From Nocardioides agri (GTDB taxonomy: Bacteria; Actinomycetota; Actinomycetes; Propionibacteriales; Nocardioidaceae), in contig NZ_JACEIC010000002.1 of NCBI RefSeq assembly GCF_013778305.1, positions 2,567,669 to 2,631,668 of the forward strand: DNA of 64,000 nucleotides, written 5' to 3'. Under the pieces are notes generated by a model. That model was not told where the DNA came from. It did not search any database and worked only from the letters and a program-made list of their open reading frames with translations. Position 1 is the first letter of the stretch; the number at the start of each line of letters is the position of its first letter. The translations under genes and the position numbers were made by a program. This document shows, piece after piece, positions 1-8,413 of the stretch.

Positions 1-960
1 GTGGTGCGCAGCTCGATGGGTGCGCGCGACAAGCGCCGAGCCGAGGCCACGGAGCGGCTGCGGCCGCTGGCGATGGAGCTCGTCGACCCCGACGACGACC
101 AGGGCGCCCCCGCCCCGGTGCTGGCGGGGATGGAGGCGGAGGTGTTCGGCGACCTGCTGGTGCACTACTCCCGCCAGCTCCGGGGGGAGGCCGAGGACCG
201 GATCGCCGCCTACTTCGAGGCCGCCGGTGAGGTCGATGCCCAGCGCCGTCGGCTCACCGCCCGCTCCGAGCGGGCCCGGGTCGACGCCGCGTTCCGGCTG
301 GGCGACATGGCCTCTGCGGCCGCGGTGCCCGACCTGCTGCGGGCGATGGAGGACCCGAGTCTCGACGTCCGGGCAGCGGCGGCCCGCAGCCTGGGCCGGC
401 TCCGCGCCGCCGAGACCGTCGAGGCTCTCATCTCCGCAGCGGTCACCGAGCGGGTGGCGGACCCGGTCGTCGGCATCGCGCTGCTCGAGATCGGCCCGCC
501 GGCCGTGCCCCGCCTGATCACCCTGCTCGACGACCCGGACCCGCACCACCGAGCGGCGGCGGTCCGGCTGATCGGGCTGCTGGGGTCGGCCGCCGCCGAG
601 GCGGACGAGCTGCCGGCCCTGCTGCCGGCGCTGCTTCGCGACATGTCCGCCGACGTCCGCGCCGCCGCCGCGGACGCGCTCGGCCGGCTGGGAGCGAGCG
701 CCGGACGCGACGCGCTGATCCAGCTGCTGCACGACCGGGTGGCGTTCGTCCGCGCGGCCGCGGCCCGGGCCCTGGGGCAGATCGGCGGCCAGACGGTGAC
801 CGAGGCGCTGCTCGAGGTGGCGCGCGCCGACGAGTTCGACCCCGCGGCCGACGCGGCCCAGGCGCTGGCCCGCATCGACCCGGCCCTGGTGCTGACGGCT
901 GCCGAGGCGCCCGACGCCGGGCCGCACCTGCGCGAGGCCGCCGACCGGTTGGAGCTCTGA
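1..960 (+). CDS. HEAT-repeat protein (5' end possibly outside window)
   Basis: An alpha-helical repeat protein of at least 319 residues. From about residue 90 on it shows repeated helix pairs with the PBS-lyase/HEAT pattern (for example RAAAARSLGRL, RAAAADALGRL and RAAAARALGQIG), which usually form protein-binding scaffolds. No catalytic motif is visible. The reading frame is open at base 1, so the GTG there may be internal. The glycosyltransferase gene starts 4 bp after its stop, so the two are almost certainly co-transcribed, and this protein may scaffold or regulate polysaccharide synthesis (inference). Confidence 0.8.
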   Translation: MVRSSMGARDKRRAEATERLRPLAMELVDPDDDQGAPAPVLAGMEAEVFGDLLVHYSRQLRGEAEDRIAAYFEAAGEVDAQRRRLTARSERARVDAAFRLGDMASAAAVPDLLRAMEDPSLDVRAAAARSLGRLRAAETVEALISAAVTERVADPVVGIALLEIGPPAVPRLITLLDDPDPHHRAAAVRLIGLLGSAAAEADELPALLPALLRDMSADVRAAAADALGRLGASAGRDALIQLLHDRVAFVRAAAARALGQIGGQTVTEALLEVARADEFDPAADAAQALARIDPALVLTAAEAPDAGPHLREAADRLEL

Positions 961-964
961 GCCC

Positions 965-2380
965 GTGGAGACGATCCTGGTCGGGTTCTCGGCGATGTCG
1001 TTCGTCTACTTCGTCCTGCTCAACGGCTTCTACCTCGCGCTCACCGCCCTGGCCTGGGTCGACCTGCGGCGCAAGGTCTGGCGGCGCCGCTACCTCGGGC
1101 TCGACGACGTGTTCGCCTCCCCGCTGACGCCCGGCATCTCGGTGATCGTGCCGGCCTACAACGAGGAGGTCGTGATCGTCGAGAGCGTCCGGTCGTTGCT
1201 GGCGCTCCGGTACCCGCGCCACGAGGTCGTCGTCGTCAACGACGGCTCCGCGGACGCCACCGTGCAGACGCTCATCGAGGCCTTCGACATGGTGCCGGTG
1301 CGCCAGGCGATGCGCGAAGGGATCCCCACCGCCGAGATCCGGGCCACCTATGCTTCGCGGCCGCATCCTGGCCTGCTGGTGCTGGACAAGGCGAACGCGG
1401 GCCGGTCGGACGCGCTCAACGCCGGGTTCAACGCGGCCCGGCACCCCTACGTGTGCATGATCGACGCCGACTCGCTGCTGGAGCCCGACGCGCTGCTCCG
1501 CATCGCCAAGCCGCTCCTCGACCAGCCCGGATCGGTGGTCGCCGCCGGCGGGACGATCCGGGCCGCCAACGGCTGCCTGATCGACCACGGGCAGGTGCTC
1601 GACGTGCGGCTCCCGCGCAGCCGGCTCGCGACCATCCAGTCGCTCGAGTACATCCGGGCGTTCCTGATCGCCCGGGTCGGCTGGGGCCGCGTGCACGCGC
1701 TGGGGTTGATCAGCGGCGCGTTCGGCATCTTCGACCGCTCGCTGCTGCAGACGGTCGGCGGCCTGTGGACCGACACCGTCGGCGAGGACCTCGAGCTGAC
1801 CCTGCGGCTGCACCGCTACCTGCGCGACCGCGGCGAGCCCTACGAGGTCGTCTTCGTCGACGACGCGGTGTGCTGGACCGAGGTGCCCGAGGACCTCACC
1901 ACGCTGGGCCGGCAGCGGCGCCGGTGGCAGCGCGGCCTGTGGGAAGCGCTGCTGCGTCACCGGGCGATGATCGGCAACCCGCGGTACGGCGTGATCGGGC
2001 TGCTGACGATGATCTACTTCGCGGTGTTCGAGTTCCTCAGCCCGATCTTCGCCCTGCTCGGCCTCCTGGTGACCCTGGGCCTGTGGCTGACGGGGGGCGT
2101 CGGCTCGGGCTACCTTGCCAGCTTCGTCGCCGTCTCCCTCCTGCTCGGGATTGTGCTGTCGACGGCGGCGCTGGTGCTGGAAGAGGTCAGCTTCGGGACC
2201 TACAAGCGTCGGCGCGACGTGCTCCGGCTGCTCGCCTACACGCTCCTGGAGAACGTCGGCTACCGGCAGCTCCACCACGTCTGGCGCCTGCTCGGCTTCG
2301 TGGACATCGCGCGGGGCAAGACGGAATGGGGCGCTCAGAAGCGGCAGGGCCTGGCCCGACCGGTCGGGGGTGCCGACTAG
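965..2380 (+). CDS. Family 2 processive glycosyltransferase, membrane bound
   Basis: A 471-residue GT-A glycosyltransferase of the cellulose/hyaluronan synthase type. It has an N-terminal membrane segment (about residues 5-30), then SVIVPAYNEE with the nucleotide-binding VVVNDGSAD, the DxD-like MIDADS metal site, the GEDLELT acceptor motif and QRRRWQRG (QxxRW). Several C-terminal membrane segments follow. This set is typical of enzymes that polymerise a beta-linked polysaccharide from UDP-sugars and extrude it through their own channel. Start GTG lies 4 bp after the HEAT-repeat gene. The stop overlaps the stop of a convergent small gene. The polymer made cannot be told from sequence. Confidence 0.88.
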   Translation: METILVGFSAMSFVYFVLLNGFYLALTALAWVDLRRKVWRRRYLGLDDVFASPLTPGISVIVPAYNEEVVIVESVRSLLALRYPRHEVVVVNDGSADATVQTLIEAFDMVPVRQAMREGIPTAEIRATYASRPHPGLLVLDKANAGRSDALNAGFNAARHPYVCMIDADSLLEPDALLRIAKPLLDQPGSVVAAGGTIRAANGCLIDHGQVLDVRLPRSRLATIQSLEYIRAFLIARVGWGRVHALGLISGAFGIFDRSLLQTVGGLWTDTVGEDLELTLRLHRYLRDRGEPYEVVFVDDAVCWTEVPEDLTTLGRQRRRWQRGLWEALLRHRAMIGNPRYGVIGLLTMIYFAVFEFLSPIFALLGLLVTLGLWLTGGVGSGYLASFVAVSLLLGIVLSTAALVLEEVSFGTYKRRRDVLRLLAYTLLENVGYRQLHHVWRLLGFVDIARGKTEWGAQKRQGLARPVGGAD

Positions 2381-2505
2381 GAGACCAGCGCGATGACGCC
2401 GACGACGAGCGCAGCGATCACCAGGCCGGCGCACACCAGCGCGGCGGTGCCGACGAGGAGCAGCCTCAGCCACGACGCGTCGGCGGGGTCCTTGTTCTCG
2501 GACAT
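2377..2505 (-). CDS. Small single-pass membrane protein (42 aa)
   Basis: A short ORF on the minus strand, beginning MSENKDPADASWLRLLL and continuing as one hydrophobic helix of about 27 residues to the C-terminus. Codon usage is strongly G/C at third positions, and the frame lies downstream of and co-directional with the 99-aa membrane protein and the helicase. Its stop overlaps the stop of the convergent glycosyltransferase. Function unknown; such tiny membrane proteins are common in Nocardioides-type genomes. Confidence 0.6.
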   Translation of the reverse strand: MSENKDPADASWLRLLLVGTAALVCAGLVIAALVVGVIALVS

Positions 2506-2525
2506 CTCGCGCCTCCCCGGCCCGC

Positions 2526-2825
2526 TCAGACGGAGCGGTCGCCGCTGCCCTCGTCGGTGCGCTGCTCGGCCTCACGCTGGTCCAGCTTCGCCTGCAGCTC
2601 GTCGAGCTTGCGCGCCTCGCGGCGCTGCCGCAGGGTGCGCTTGGTGCCCCACTTGCTGATCGTGAAGCCCCACAGGATGGCGACGCCGCTCCCGAGGCCG
2701 AAGAGGTAGAGACCCACCGCGGTGACGTCGAAGCCGAGGACCTCGACCGACTCGCCGGTGGCGGTGAACACGGCGGCGACCACGGCGAGAGCGCCGAGCA
2801 CCATCAGCAGCAGTCCGATCACCAT
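2526..2825 (-). CDS. Small two-helix membrane protein with charged coiled-coil tail
   Basis: Ninety-nine residues: an N-terminal hydrophobic helix (about 2-22), a second one (about 35-55), then a highly charged, probably coiled-coil tail (RQRREARKLDELQAKLDQREAEQR). The architecture recalls LapA/DUF1049-type and other small envelope proteins, but I cannot assign a family. It starts 9 bp after the helicase stop on the same strand, so the two are probably one transcript. Confidence 0.65.
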   Translation of the reverse strand: MVIGLLLMVLGALAVVAAVFTATGESVEVLGFDVTAVGLYLFGLGSGVAILWGFTISKWGTKRTLRQRREARKLDELQAKLDQREAEQRTDEGSGDRSV

Positions 2826-2834
2826 GCTGCGAAC

Positions 2835-5159
2835 CTAGCCGCCACCGAGCAGCAGGTCGAGAAGCGTGACCGCGCCGACCTTGTCGAGCGGGTTGTTGCC
2901 GTTGCCGCACTTGGGGGACTGGATGCACGACGGGCAGCCGTCGTCGCACCCGCAGGAGCGGATCGTGTCGCGGGTGGCGCTCAGCCACGACCGGGCGGCC
3001 CGGAAGCCGCGCTCCGCGAAGCCCGCGCCACCGGGGTGTCCGTCGTAGACGAACACGGTCAGTCGCCCCGTGTCGGGATGGAGCGCGGTCGAGACGCCGC
3101 CGATGTCCCAGCGGTCGCACGTGGCGAAGAGCGGCAGCAGGCCGATCGAGCAGTGCTCCGCGGCGTGCGCCGCGCCAGGGAGGTCTGCCGCGGCCAGGCC
3201 GGCCTCGGCGAGCGCGGCCTCCGGGACGCTCCACCAGACCGCCGTGGTGCGGAGCGAGCGCGGCGGCAGGTCGAGCGGCTCCTCGCCCAGCACCTCACCA
3301 CCGGGTTGGCGGCGGCGCAGGTAGGCGACGACCTGGTGGGTGACGTCGACGCTGCCCAGGGACAGCCGGCAGTCGCCCCACGCGGCGTGCTCCCGCTCGT
3401 CGACGATCGCGATGTCCGTCGTCTCGCGCGCGGTGGTGCTGTAGGCCGGGTCCGCCCGGTGGATCACCGCGACGTGCTCCTCGAGGTCCAGCGACTCGAC
3501 CAGCCAGGTCTCCCCGCGGTGCACGTAGACCGCACCGGCGTGCGCTGTCGAGTGCGAGCTCGCCGCGTCGACGGTGCCCACGACCCGCCCGGTGTCGGCC
3601 TCGACCAGCTGCACCTGCGTGCCACCAGCCGACCGGATGTCGGTCAGGTCACTGGCGCGGCGCCGATCGGTCCAGAACCAACCGCGCGGACGCCGACGGA
3701 GCAGGCCGCCCTCGGTCAGCGCGTCGACGACCTCCCGGGCGGTGGGACCAAACAGCGGCAGGTCGTCCTCGGTCAGGGGGCGCTCCTGCGCGGCGGCGCA
3801 CAGGTGCGGGCCGAGCACGTAGGGGTTGGCGGGGTCGAAGACCGTGGCCTCGACCGGTGCGCCCAGCAGTGCCTCGGGATGGGTGACGAGATAGGTGTCG
3901 AGCGGGTCGTCGCGGGCGACGAGGAGCCCGAGCGCGTCCCGGGCGCCGCGGCCGGCGCGGCCCACCTGCTGCCAGAACGCCGCCCGGGTGCCGGGGAACC
4001 CGGCCAGCAGCACCGCATCCAGCCCGCTCACGTCGATCCCGAGCTCGAGGGCATTGGTAGCCGCCAGGCCGAGCAGCTCGCCGCTGCGCAGCGACTCCTC
4101 GAGGGCTCGCCGCTCCTCGGGCAGGTAGCCGCCGCGGTAGGCCGCGACCCGACCCGGCAGCGACGGGTCGACCTCGGCGAGCAGCTCCGCCGCCGTCATC
4201 GCCACCTGCTCGGCGCCGCGCCGGGAGCGGACGAAGGCGAGCGTGCGCGCGTCGGAGGCGACCAGGTCGGCGAGCAGGTCGGCGGTCTCGGAGGACGCCG
4301 CACGCCGCACGGGTGCGCCGTTCTCGCCGGCGTGGGAGGTGAACGGCGGCTCCCAGAGCGCCAGGGCGACCCGGCCGCGTGGTGAGCCGTCGCCGGTCAC
4401 CGCGAGCACGTCGAGGCCGGTGAGCCGCGCGGCGGCCGTCTCCGGCTCGGCGACCGTCGCCGAGGCGAGCACGAACGTGGGCGAGGCGCCGTAGGCCGCG
4501 CACACGCGCCGCAGCCGCCGCAGCACGTGCGCCACGTGGGCGCCGAAGACGCCACGGTAGTGGTGGCACTCGTCGACGACCACGTAGTGCAACGAGCCCA
4601 GGAACGACGACCAGCGCTCGTGTCCGGGCAGCAGCGACCGGTGGAGCATGTCGGGGTTGCTGAGGACGTACTCGCCGTGGTCGCGGGCCCAGTCGCGCTG
4701 CTCGCGGCTGCTGTCGCCGTCGTGGGTGGTCGCCCGCACGTCCAGCCCGAGGGCCGTGACCGCCGCGAGCTGGTCCTGGGCGAGCGCCTTGGTGGGCGCG
4801 AGGTAGAGCACGCCCGCCCCCCGCTGGCCGCGCGGTCCGCGGGCGGCGCGGATCGTGGTGAGGGACGGCAGCTGGTAGGCGAGGCTCTTGCCCGACGCGG
4901 TCCCCGTCGCCAGCACCACGTGCTGGCCCGCCCACGCCGCCTCAGCGGCGACCGCCTGGTGGCGCCAGGGACGGGCGACGCCACGGGCCGCGAACGCGGC
5001 GACGACCTCGGGTGCCGCCCACTCCGGCCAGTCCGCGGGTACGGCGGGGCGCGGCGGCAGCACCTCGAGGTGCCGCAGCCGGTCCTCCCGCCCCGGCACG
5101 GACGCCAGGCGGTCCACCAGGTCGGCGATCGCGACCGGGGCGCGGGGGGTGGTCGTCAC
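2835..5159 (-). CDS. DEAD/DEAH-box helicase with C-terminal DUF1998 zinc domain (MrfA/YprA-like)
   Basis: Superfamily 2 helicase of 774 residues. Visible motifs: a Q-motif-like RPWRHQ (about 63-68), Walker A ATGTASGK (84-91), DECH box (196-199), SAT (233-235), the helicase C lobe with QQVGRAGR, and a C-terminal cysteine cluster (Cys 736, 738, 742, 745, 751) as in the DUF1998 domain. Bacillus MrfA and mycobacterial relatives with this arrangement are DNA helicases implicated in repair of mitomycin-type damage. The open frame extends to 5246, but the GTG at 5159 (protein VTTTPRAP...) is preferred because the extra 29 residues look non-coding and run into the bldG upstream region. The equivalent helicase also sits beside bldG in Streptomyces (recalled synteny). 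Confidence 0.85.
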   Translation of the reverse strand: MTTTPRAPVAIADLVDRLASVPGREDRLRHLEVLPPRPAVPADWPEWAAPEVVAAFAARGVARPWRHQAVAAEAAWAGQHVVLATGTASGKSLAYQLPSLTTIRAARGPRGQRGAGVLYLAPTKALAQDQLAAVTALGLDVRATTHDGDSSREQRDWARDHGEYVLSNPDMLHRSLLPGHERWSSFLGSLHYVVVDECHHYRGVFGAHVAHVLRRLRRVCAAYGASPTFVLASATVAEPETAAARLTGLDVLAVTGDGSPRGRVALALWEPPFTSHAGENGAPVRRAASSETADLLADLVASDARTLAFVRSRRGAEQVAMTAAELLAEVDPSLPGRVAAYRGGYLPEERRALEESLRSGELLGLAATNALELGIDVSGLDAVLLAGFPGTRAAFWQQVGRAGRGARDALGLLVARDDPLDTYLVTHPEALLGAPVEATVFDPANPYVLGPHLCAAAQERPLTEDDLPLFGPTAREVVDALTEGGLLRRRPRGWFWTDRRRASDLTDIRSAGGTQVQLVEADTGRVVGTVDAASSHSTAHAGAVYVHRGETWLVESLDLEEHVAVIHRADPAYSTTARETTDIAIVDEREHAAWGDCRLSLGSVDVTHQVVAYLRRRQPGGEVLGEEPLDLPPRSLRTTAVWWSVPEAALAEAGLAAADLPGAAHAAEHCSIGLLPLFATCDRWDIGGVSTALHPDTGRLTVFVYDGHPGGAGFAERGFRAARSWLSATRDTIRSCGCDDGCPSCIQSPKCGNGNNPLDKVGAVTLLDLLLGGG

Positions 5160-5216
5160 GCGTCCATTCTGACCGCCCCCACCGACGCTCCACCGGGAGG
5201 GACGGCGGCGGACCGC

Positions 5217-5243
5217 CCCGATCGGATTTCGTCGCCGATCGGG
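5217..5243. promoter_or_regulatory. Inverted repeat between helicase and bldG
   Basis: CCCGATCGG (5217-5225) and CCGATCGGG (5235-5243) form a perfect 9-bp inverted repeat with a 9-nt spacer, in the divergent intergenic region. It could be a regulator operator or a structured leader. No regulator can be assigned. Confidence 0.4.
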
Positions 5244-5371
5244 CACGACGGGCCTTGTGTGCGTACTCTGTGCGCGAGGCAGCGCGGGCGTGGTTACATT
5301 GACCAGGCTCGTCTCTCGGGGGACATCCCGAGTGACTGCCTGTGTCGATCGAGCTGCAACGGGAGAATGAC

Positions 5372-5710
5372 GTGGATCTGACTCTGACGACGCGCGATGC
5401 CGGTGGAAAGACCATCGTTGCCGTCGGCGGCGAGATCGACGTCTACACGGCGCCGAAGCTGCGCGACAAGATCACCGAGCTGGTCGCCGCCGGCAGCTAC
5501 GACATCCTGGTCGACATGGAGGAGGTCGAGTTCCTCGACTCCACCGGCCTCGGTGTCCTGGTCGGCGGCCTGAAGAAGGTCCGCGCCCACGACGGCTCCC
5601 TGGAGCTGGTGTGCAACCAGGACCGGCTCCTCAAGATCTTCCGGATCACCGGCCTGGCGAAGGTCTTCGTGATCCACGACTCGGCCGAGACCGCGCTCGC
5701 CGGCAGCTGA
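5372..5710 (+). CDS. bldG: Anti-sigma factor antagonist, STAS domain (BldG-like)
   Basis: A 112-residue STAS protein from the anti-anti-sigma family. It matches Streptomyces BldG along its whole length (MDLTLTTR start, [42 protein letters not shown]). The phosphorylatable serine is Ser57 in DSTG. Family knowledge: the unphosphorylated form binds an anti-sigma kinase and frees a stress or developmental sigma factor. The GTG at 5372 is chosen because GGGAG sits about 6 nt upstream and it gives the conserved MDL start; a GTG at 5342 in the same frame lacks this. In Streptomyces a co-transcribed anti-sigma gene follows; here a terminator and hppA follow instead. Confidence 0.92.
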   Translation: MDLTLTTRDAGGKTIVAVGGEIDVYTAPKLRDKITELVAAGSYDILVDMEEVEFLDSTGLGVLVGGLKKVRAHDGSLELVCNQDRLLKIFRITGLAKVFVIHDSAETALAGS

Positions 5711-5723
5711 CCAACGACCCACT

Positions 5724-5761
5724 CCGACCGCCCCGCCGTCCCCGGACGTCGGGGCGGTCGG
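5724..5761 (+). terminator. Hairpin terminator after bldG
   Basis: CCGACCGCCCC (5724-5734) pairs perfectly with GGGGCGGTCGG (5751-5761) around a 16-nt loop, 13 nt after the bldG stop. There is only a short T run after it (cattt), as usual in high-GC actinobacteria. Confidence 0.75.
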
Positions 5762-5910
5762 CATTTCCGCCTGGTCCAACGCTCCACCGATGGGGTGAAT
5801 CTGCGACTCGCCATGTGTTCCGGGTCACAACCCGATGCAGTCCCGCGTTCTCCCATGCGTAGACTCCGCCCCGTCCGTGAGATCTGCATCACTCTCCCAG
5901 GAGGAAGCGC

Positions 5911-8340
5911 ATGACGGGGATCTATCCCGCCGCGGTTGAAGTCTCCGGGGGCAACCTCGTCCTGGTCATCGTCGTCGCACTGATCGCGCTCGGCGCGCTC
6001 GCGATGGCGGCGATGTTCCGCCAGGAGGTTCTTGCCGCCGGTGAAGGCACCGAGAACATGAAGAACATCGCCCAGGCGGTGCAGGAGGGGGCCAACGCGT
6101 ACCTGCAGAGGCAGTTCCGCACGCTGGCGATCTTCGCCGCCGTCGCGTTCTTCCTGCTGCTCGCGCTGCCCGCCGACGACTGGGTGGTCCGGGTCTTCCG
6201 CTCGGTCTTCTTCCTCGTGGGCGCCGGGTTCTCCGCGTCCATCGGCTACCTGGGCATGTCGCTGGCCGTGAAGGCCAACGTCCGGGTCGCCGCGGCGGCC
6301 AACACCGAGGGCCGCGACCCGGCGATGAACATCGGCTTCCGCACCGGTGCGGTCGTCGGCATGGCGACCGTCGGTCTCGGCCTGCTCGGCGCCAGCATCG
6401 TCGTGATCCTCTTCCAGGACGAGGCCCCGCACGTGCTCGAGGGCTTCGGCTTCGGCGCGGCGCTGCTCGCCATGTTCATGCGTGTCGGCGGCGGCATCTT
6501 CACCAAGGCCGCCGACGTCGGCGCCGACCTGGTCGGCAAGGTCGAGCAAGGCATCCCCGAGGACGACCCGCGCAACGCCGCCACGATCGCCGACAACGTC
6601 GGCGACAACGTCGGCGACTGCGCCGGCATGGCCGCCGACCTCTTCGAGTCGTACGCCGTGACGCTCGTGGCCGCGCTGATCCTCGGCTCGCAGGCGTTCG
6701 GCGACAAGGGCCTGGTGTACCCGCTGCTGATCCCCGCGGTCGGCGCGCTCACGGCCGTGGCCGGTGTCTACCTCTGCAAGCCGCGGGCCGGCGAGAACGG
6801 CCTGGTCACGATCAACCGCGCCTTCTACATCTCCGCGGCCATCGCGGCCGTCGCGTGCGTGGTGCTCTCCTTCGTCTACCTGCCGACCTCCTTCGTGGAG
6901 CTGCGCGCGGGCACCGGCGAGAACCTCCTCGACGCGTTCGTCGGCGGCGGCGACATCGAGGGCAACCCGGCCCTGATCGGCTCGGCCTCGGTCTGCATCG
7001 GCATCGTGCTCGCCGCGATCATCCTCGCGCTGACCGGCTACTTCACCGGCACCGACCACCGCCCGGTCAAGGATGTCGGCCGCACCTCGCTGACCGGCCC
7101 AGCGACCGTGATCCTCTCCGGCCTGTCGGTCGGCTTCGAGTCGGCCGTCTACACCACGCTCGTCATCGGCGCGGCCGTGTTCGGCGCGTTCCTGCTCGGC
7201 TCCGGGTCGCTCTCGATCGCGCTCTTCGCGGTGGCGCTGGCCGGCTGCGGCCTGCTCACCACCGTCGGCGTGATCGTGGCCATGGACACCTTCGGCCCGG
7301 TCTCCGACAACGCGCAGGGCATCGCCGAGATGTCGGGCGACGTCAGCCCCGAGGGCGCGCAGATCCTGACCGAGCTCGACGCGGTCGGCAACACGACCAA
7401 GGCGATCACCAAGGGCATCGCGATCGCGACCGCGGTGCTCGCGGCGAGCGCGCTGTTCGGGTCCTACATCCGCTCGACCCTCGACCAGGTCGTCGAGGCC
7501 CGGGTCTCCTCAGACCACGCGGCGGACCTCGGGTTCCTCGTGTTCAGCCCCGACATCCTGGTCGGCATGCTGCTCGGCGTCGCCGTGGTGTTCCTCTTCT
7601 CGGGCCTGGCGATCAACGCCGTCGGCCGCGCCGCCGGCGCCGTCGTGCTCGAGGTGCGCCGCCAGTTCCGCGAGATCCCCGGGATCATGGAGGGCACCGG
7701 CCGGCCGGAGTACGGCAAGGTCGTCGACATCGTGACCCGCGACTCGCTGCGCGAGCTCACCACGCCCGGTGTGCTGGCGATCCTGGCCCCGATCGCGGTC
7801 GGCTTCGGCCTCGGCGTCGGTCCGCTCGCCGGGTTCCTGGCGGGTGCCATCGGCGCCGGCACCCTGATGGCGGTCTTCCTCGCCAACTCCGGTGGCGCCT
7901 GGGACAACGCCAAGAAGCTCGTCGAGGACGGCAACCACGGCGGCAAGGGATCGCTGGCCCACGAGGCGACGATCATCGGCGACACCGTGGGTGACCCGTT
8001 CAAGGACACCGCCGGCCCGGCCATCAACCCGTTGCTCAAGGTGATGAACCTGGTCTCGCTGCTGATCGTCGGCGCGGTGGTCAGCCTGACCCTGGGCGAG
8101 GACGCCAACCGGCCGCTCTCGATCGTGATCGGGCTCGTCGCCTTCGGCGGCATCGTGGCCGCGGTCTACATCTCCAAGCGTCGTCCGGTCGCGATCGAGG
8201 CCGACGCGCCGGGGATGAGCGCACCGCCCCCGCCGCCGCCCCCGCCGCCTACTGAGCCCCCGGCGCCCCCGGCGCCCCCGGCGGCCCCGGCGCCGGACGC
8301 GACGCCGACGCAGCAGTTCGACCCGTCGCCCCACCAGTAG
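5911..8340 (+). CDS. hppA: Membrane-bound proton-pumping inorganic pyrophosphatase, K+-independent
   Basis: An 809-residue integral membrane protein that couples pyrophosphate hydrolysis to proton export. The substrate region GGGIFTKAADVGADLVGKVEQGIPEDDPRN...IADNVGDNVGD is intact (about 190-240), as is the second acidic site GDTVGDPFKDTAGP near the C-terminus. Lys497 and Thr500 in the GNTTKAIT segment are the residues that mark the K+-independent subclass; K+-dependent enzymes have Ala there. A Shine-Dalgarno AGGAGG lies just upstream of the ATG. Unusual: the last 45 or so residues form a proline-rich tail (nine consecutive prolines, then PPAPPAPPAAPAP) beyond the normal end of the family. 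Confidence 0.95.
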   Translation: MTGIYPAAVEVSGGNLVLVIVVALIALGALAMAAMFRQEVLAAGEGTENMKNIAQAVQEGANAYLQRQFRTLAIFAAVAFFLLLALPADDWVVRVFRSVFFLVGAGFSASIGYLGMSLAVKANVRVAAAANTEGRDPAMNIGFRTGAVVGMATVGLGLLGASIVVILFQDEAPHVLEGFGFGAALLAMFMRVGGGIFTKAADVGADLVGKVEQGIPEDDPRNAATIADNVGDNVGDCAGMAADLFESYAVTLVAALILGSQAFGDKGLVYPLLIPAVGALTAVAGVYLCKPRAGENGLVTINRAFYISAAIAAVACVVLSFVYLPTSFVELRAGTGENLLDAFVGGGDIEGNPALIGSASVCIGIVLAAIILALTGYFTGTDHRPVKDVGRTSLTGPATVILSGLSVGFESAVYTTLVIGAAVFGAFLLGSGSLSIALFAVALAGCGLLTTVGVIVAMDTFGPVSDNAQGIAEMSGDVSPEGAQILTELDAVGNTTKAITKGIAIATAVLAASALFGSYIRSTLDQVVEARVSSDHAADLGFLVFSPDILVGMLLGVAVVFLFSGLAINAVGRAAGAVVLEVRRQFREIPGIMEGTGRPEYGKVVDIVTRDSLRELTTPGVLAILAPIAVGFGLGVGPLAGFLAGAIGAGTLMAVFLANSGGAWDNAKKLVEDGNHGGKGSLAHEATIIGDTVGDPFKDTAGPAINPLLKVMNLVSLLIVGAVVSLTLGEDANRPLSIVIGLVAFGGIVAAVYISKRRPVAIEADAPGMSAPPPPPPPPPTEPPAPPAPPAAPAPDATPTQQFDPSPHQ

Positions 8341-8353
8341 CGGCGCACGCCCT

Positions 8354-8392
8354 GACACCGGCCCCGCGGAGCCTCTCCGCGGGGCCGGTGTC
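8354..8392 (+). terminator. Strong hairpin terminator after hppA
   Basis: A perfect 18-bp stem (GACACCGGCCCCGCGGAG, 8354-8371, with its complement at 8375-8392) and a 3-nt loop, starting 13 nt after the hppA stop. No U tract follows. Confidence 0.85.
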
Positions 8393-8413
8393 GTCCCGCC
8401 CTAGGCTCGGGGG

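Noticed and set aside
518..2575. A 685-residue minus-strand open frame opposite the glycosyltransferase
   Set aside because: Low-complexity Arg/Pro/Asp composition, no motif; the plus-strand GT2 has all catalytic motifs.
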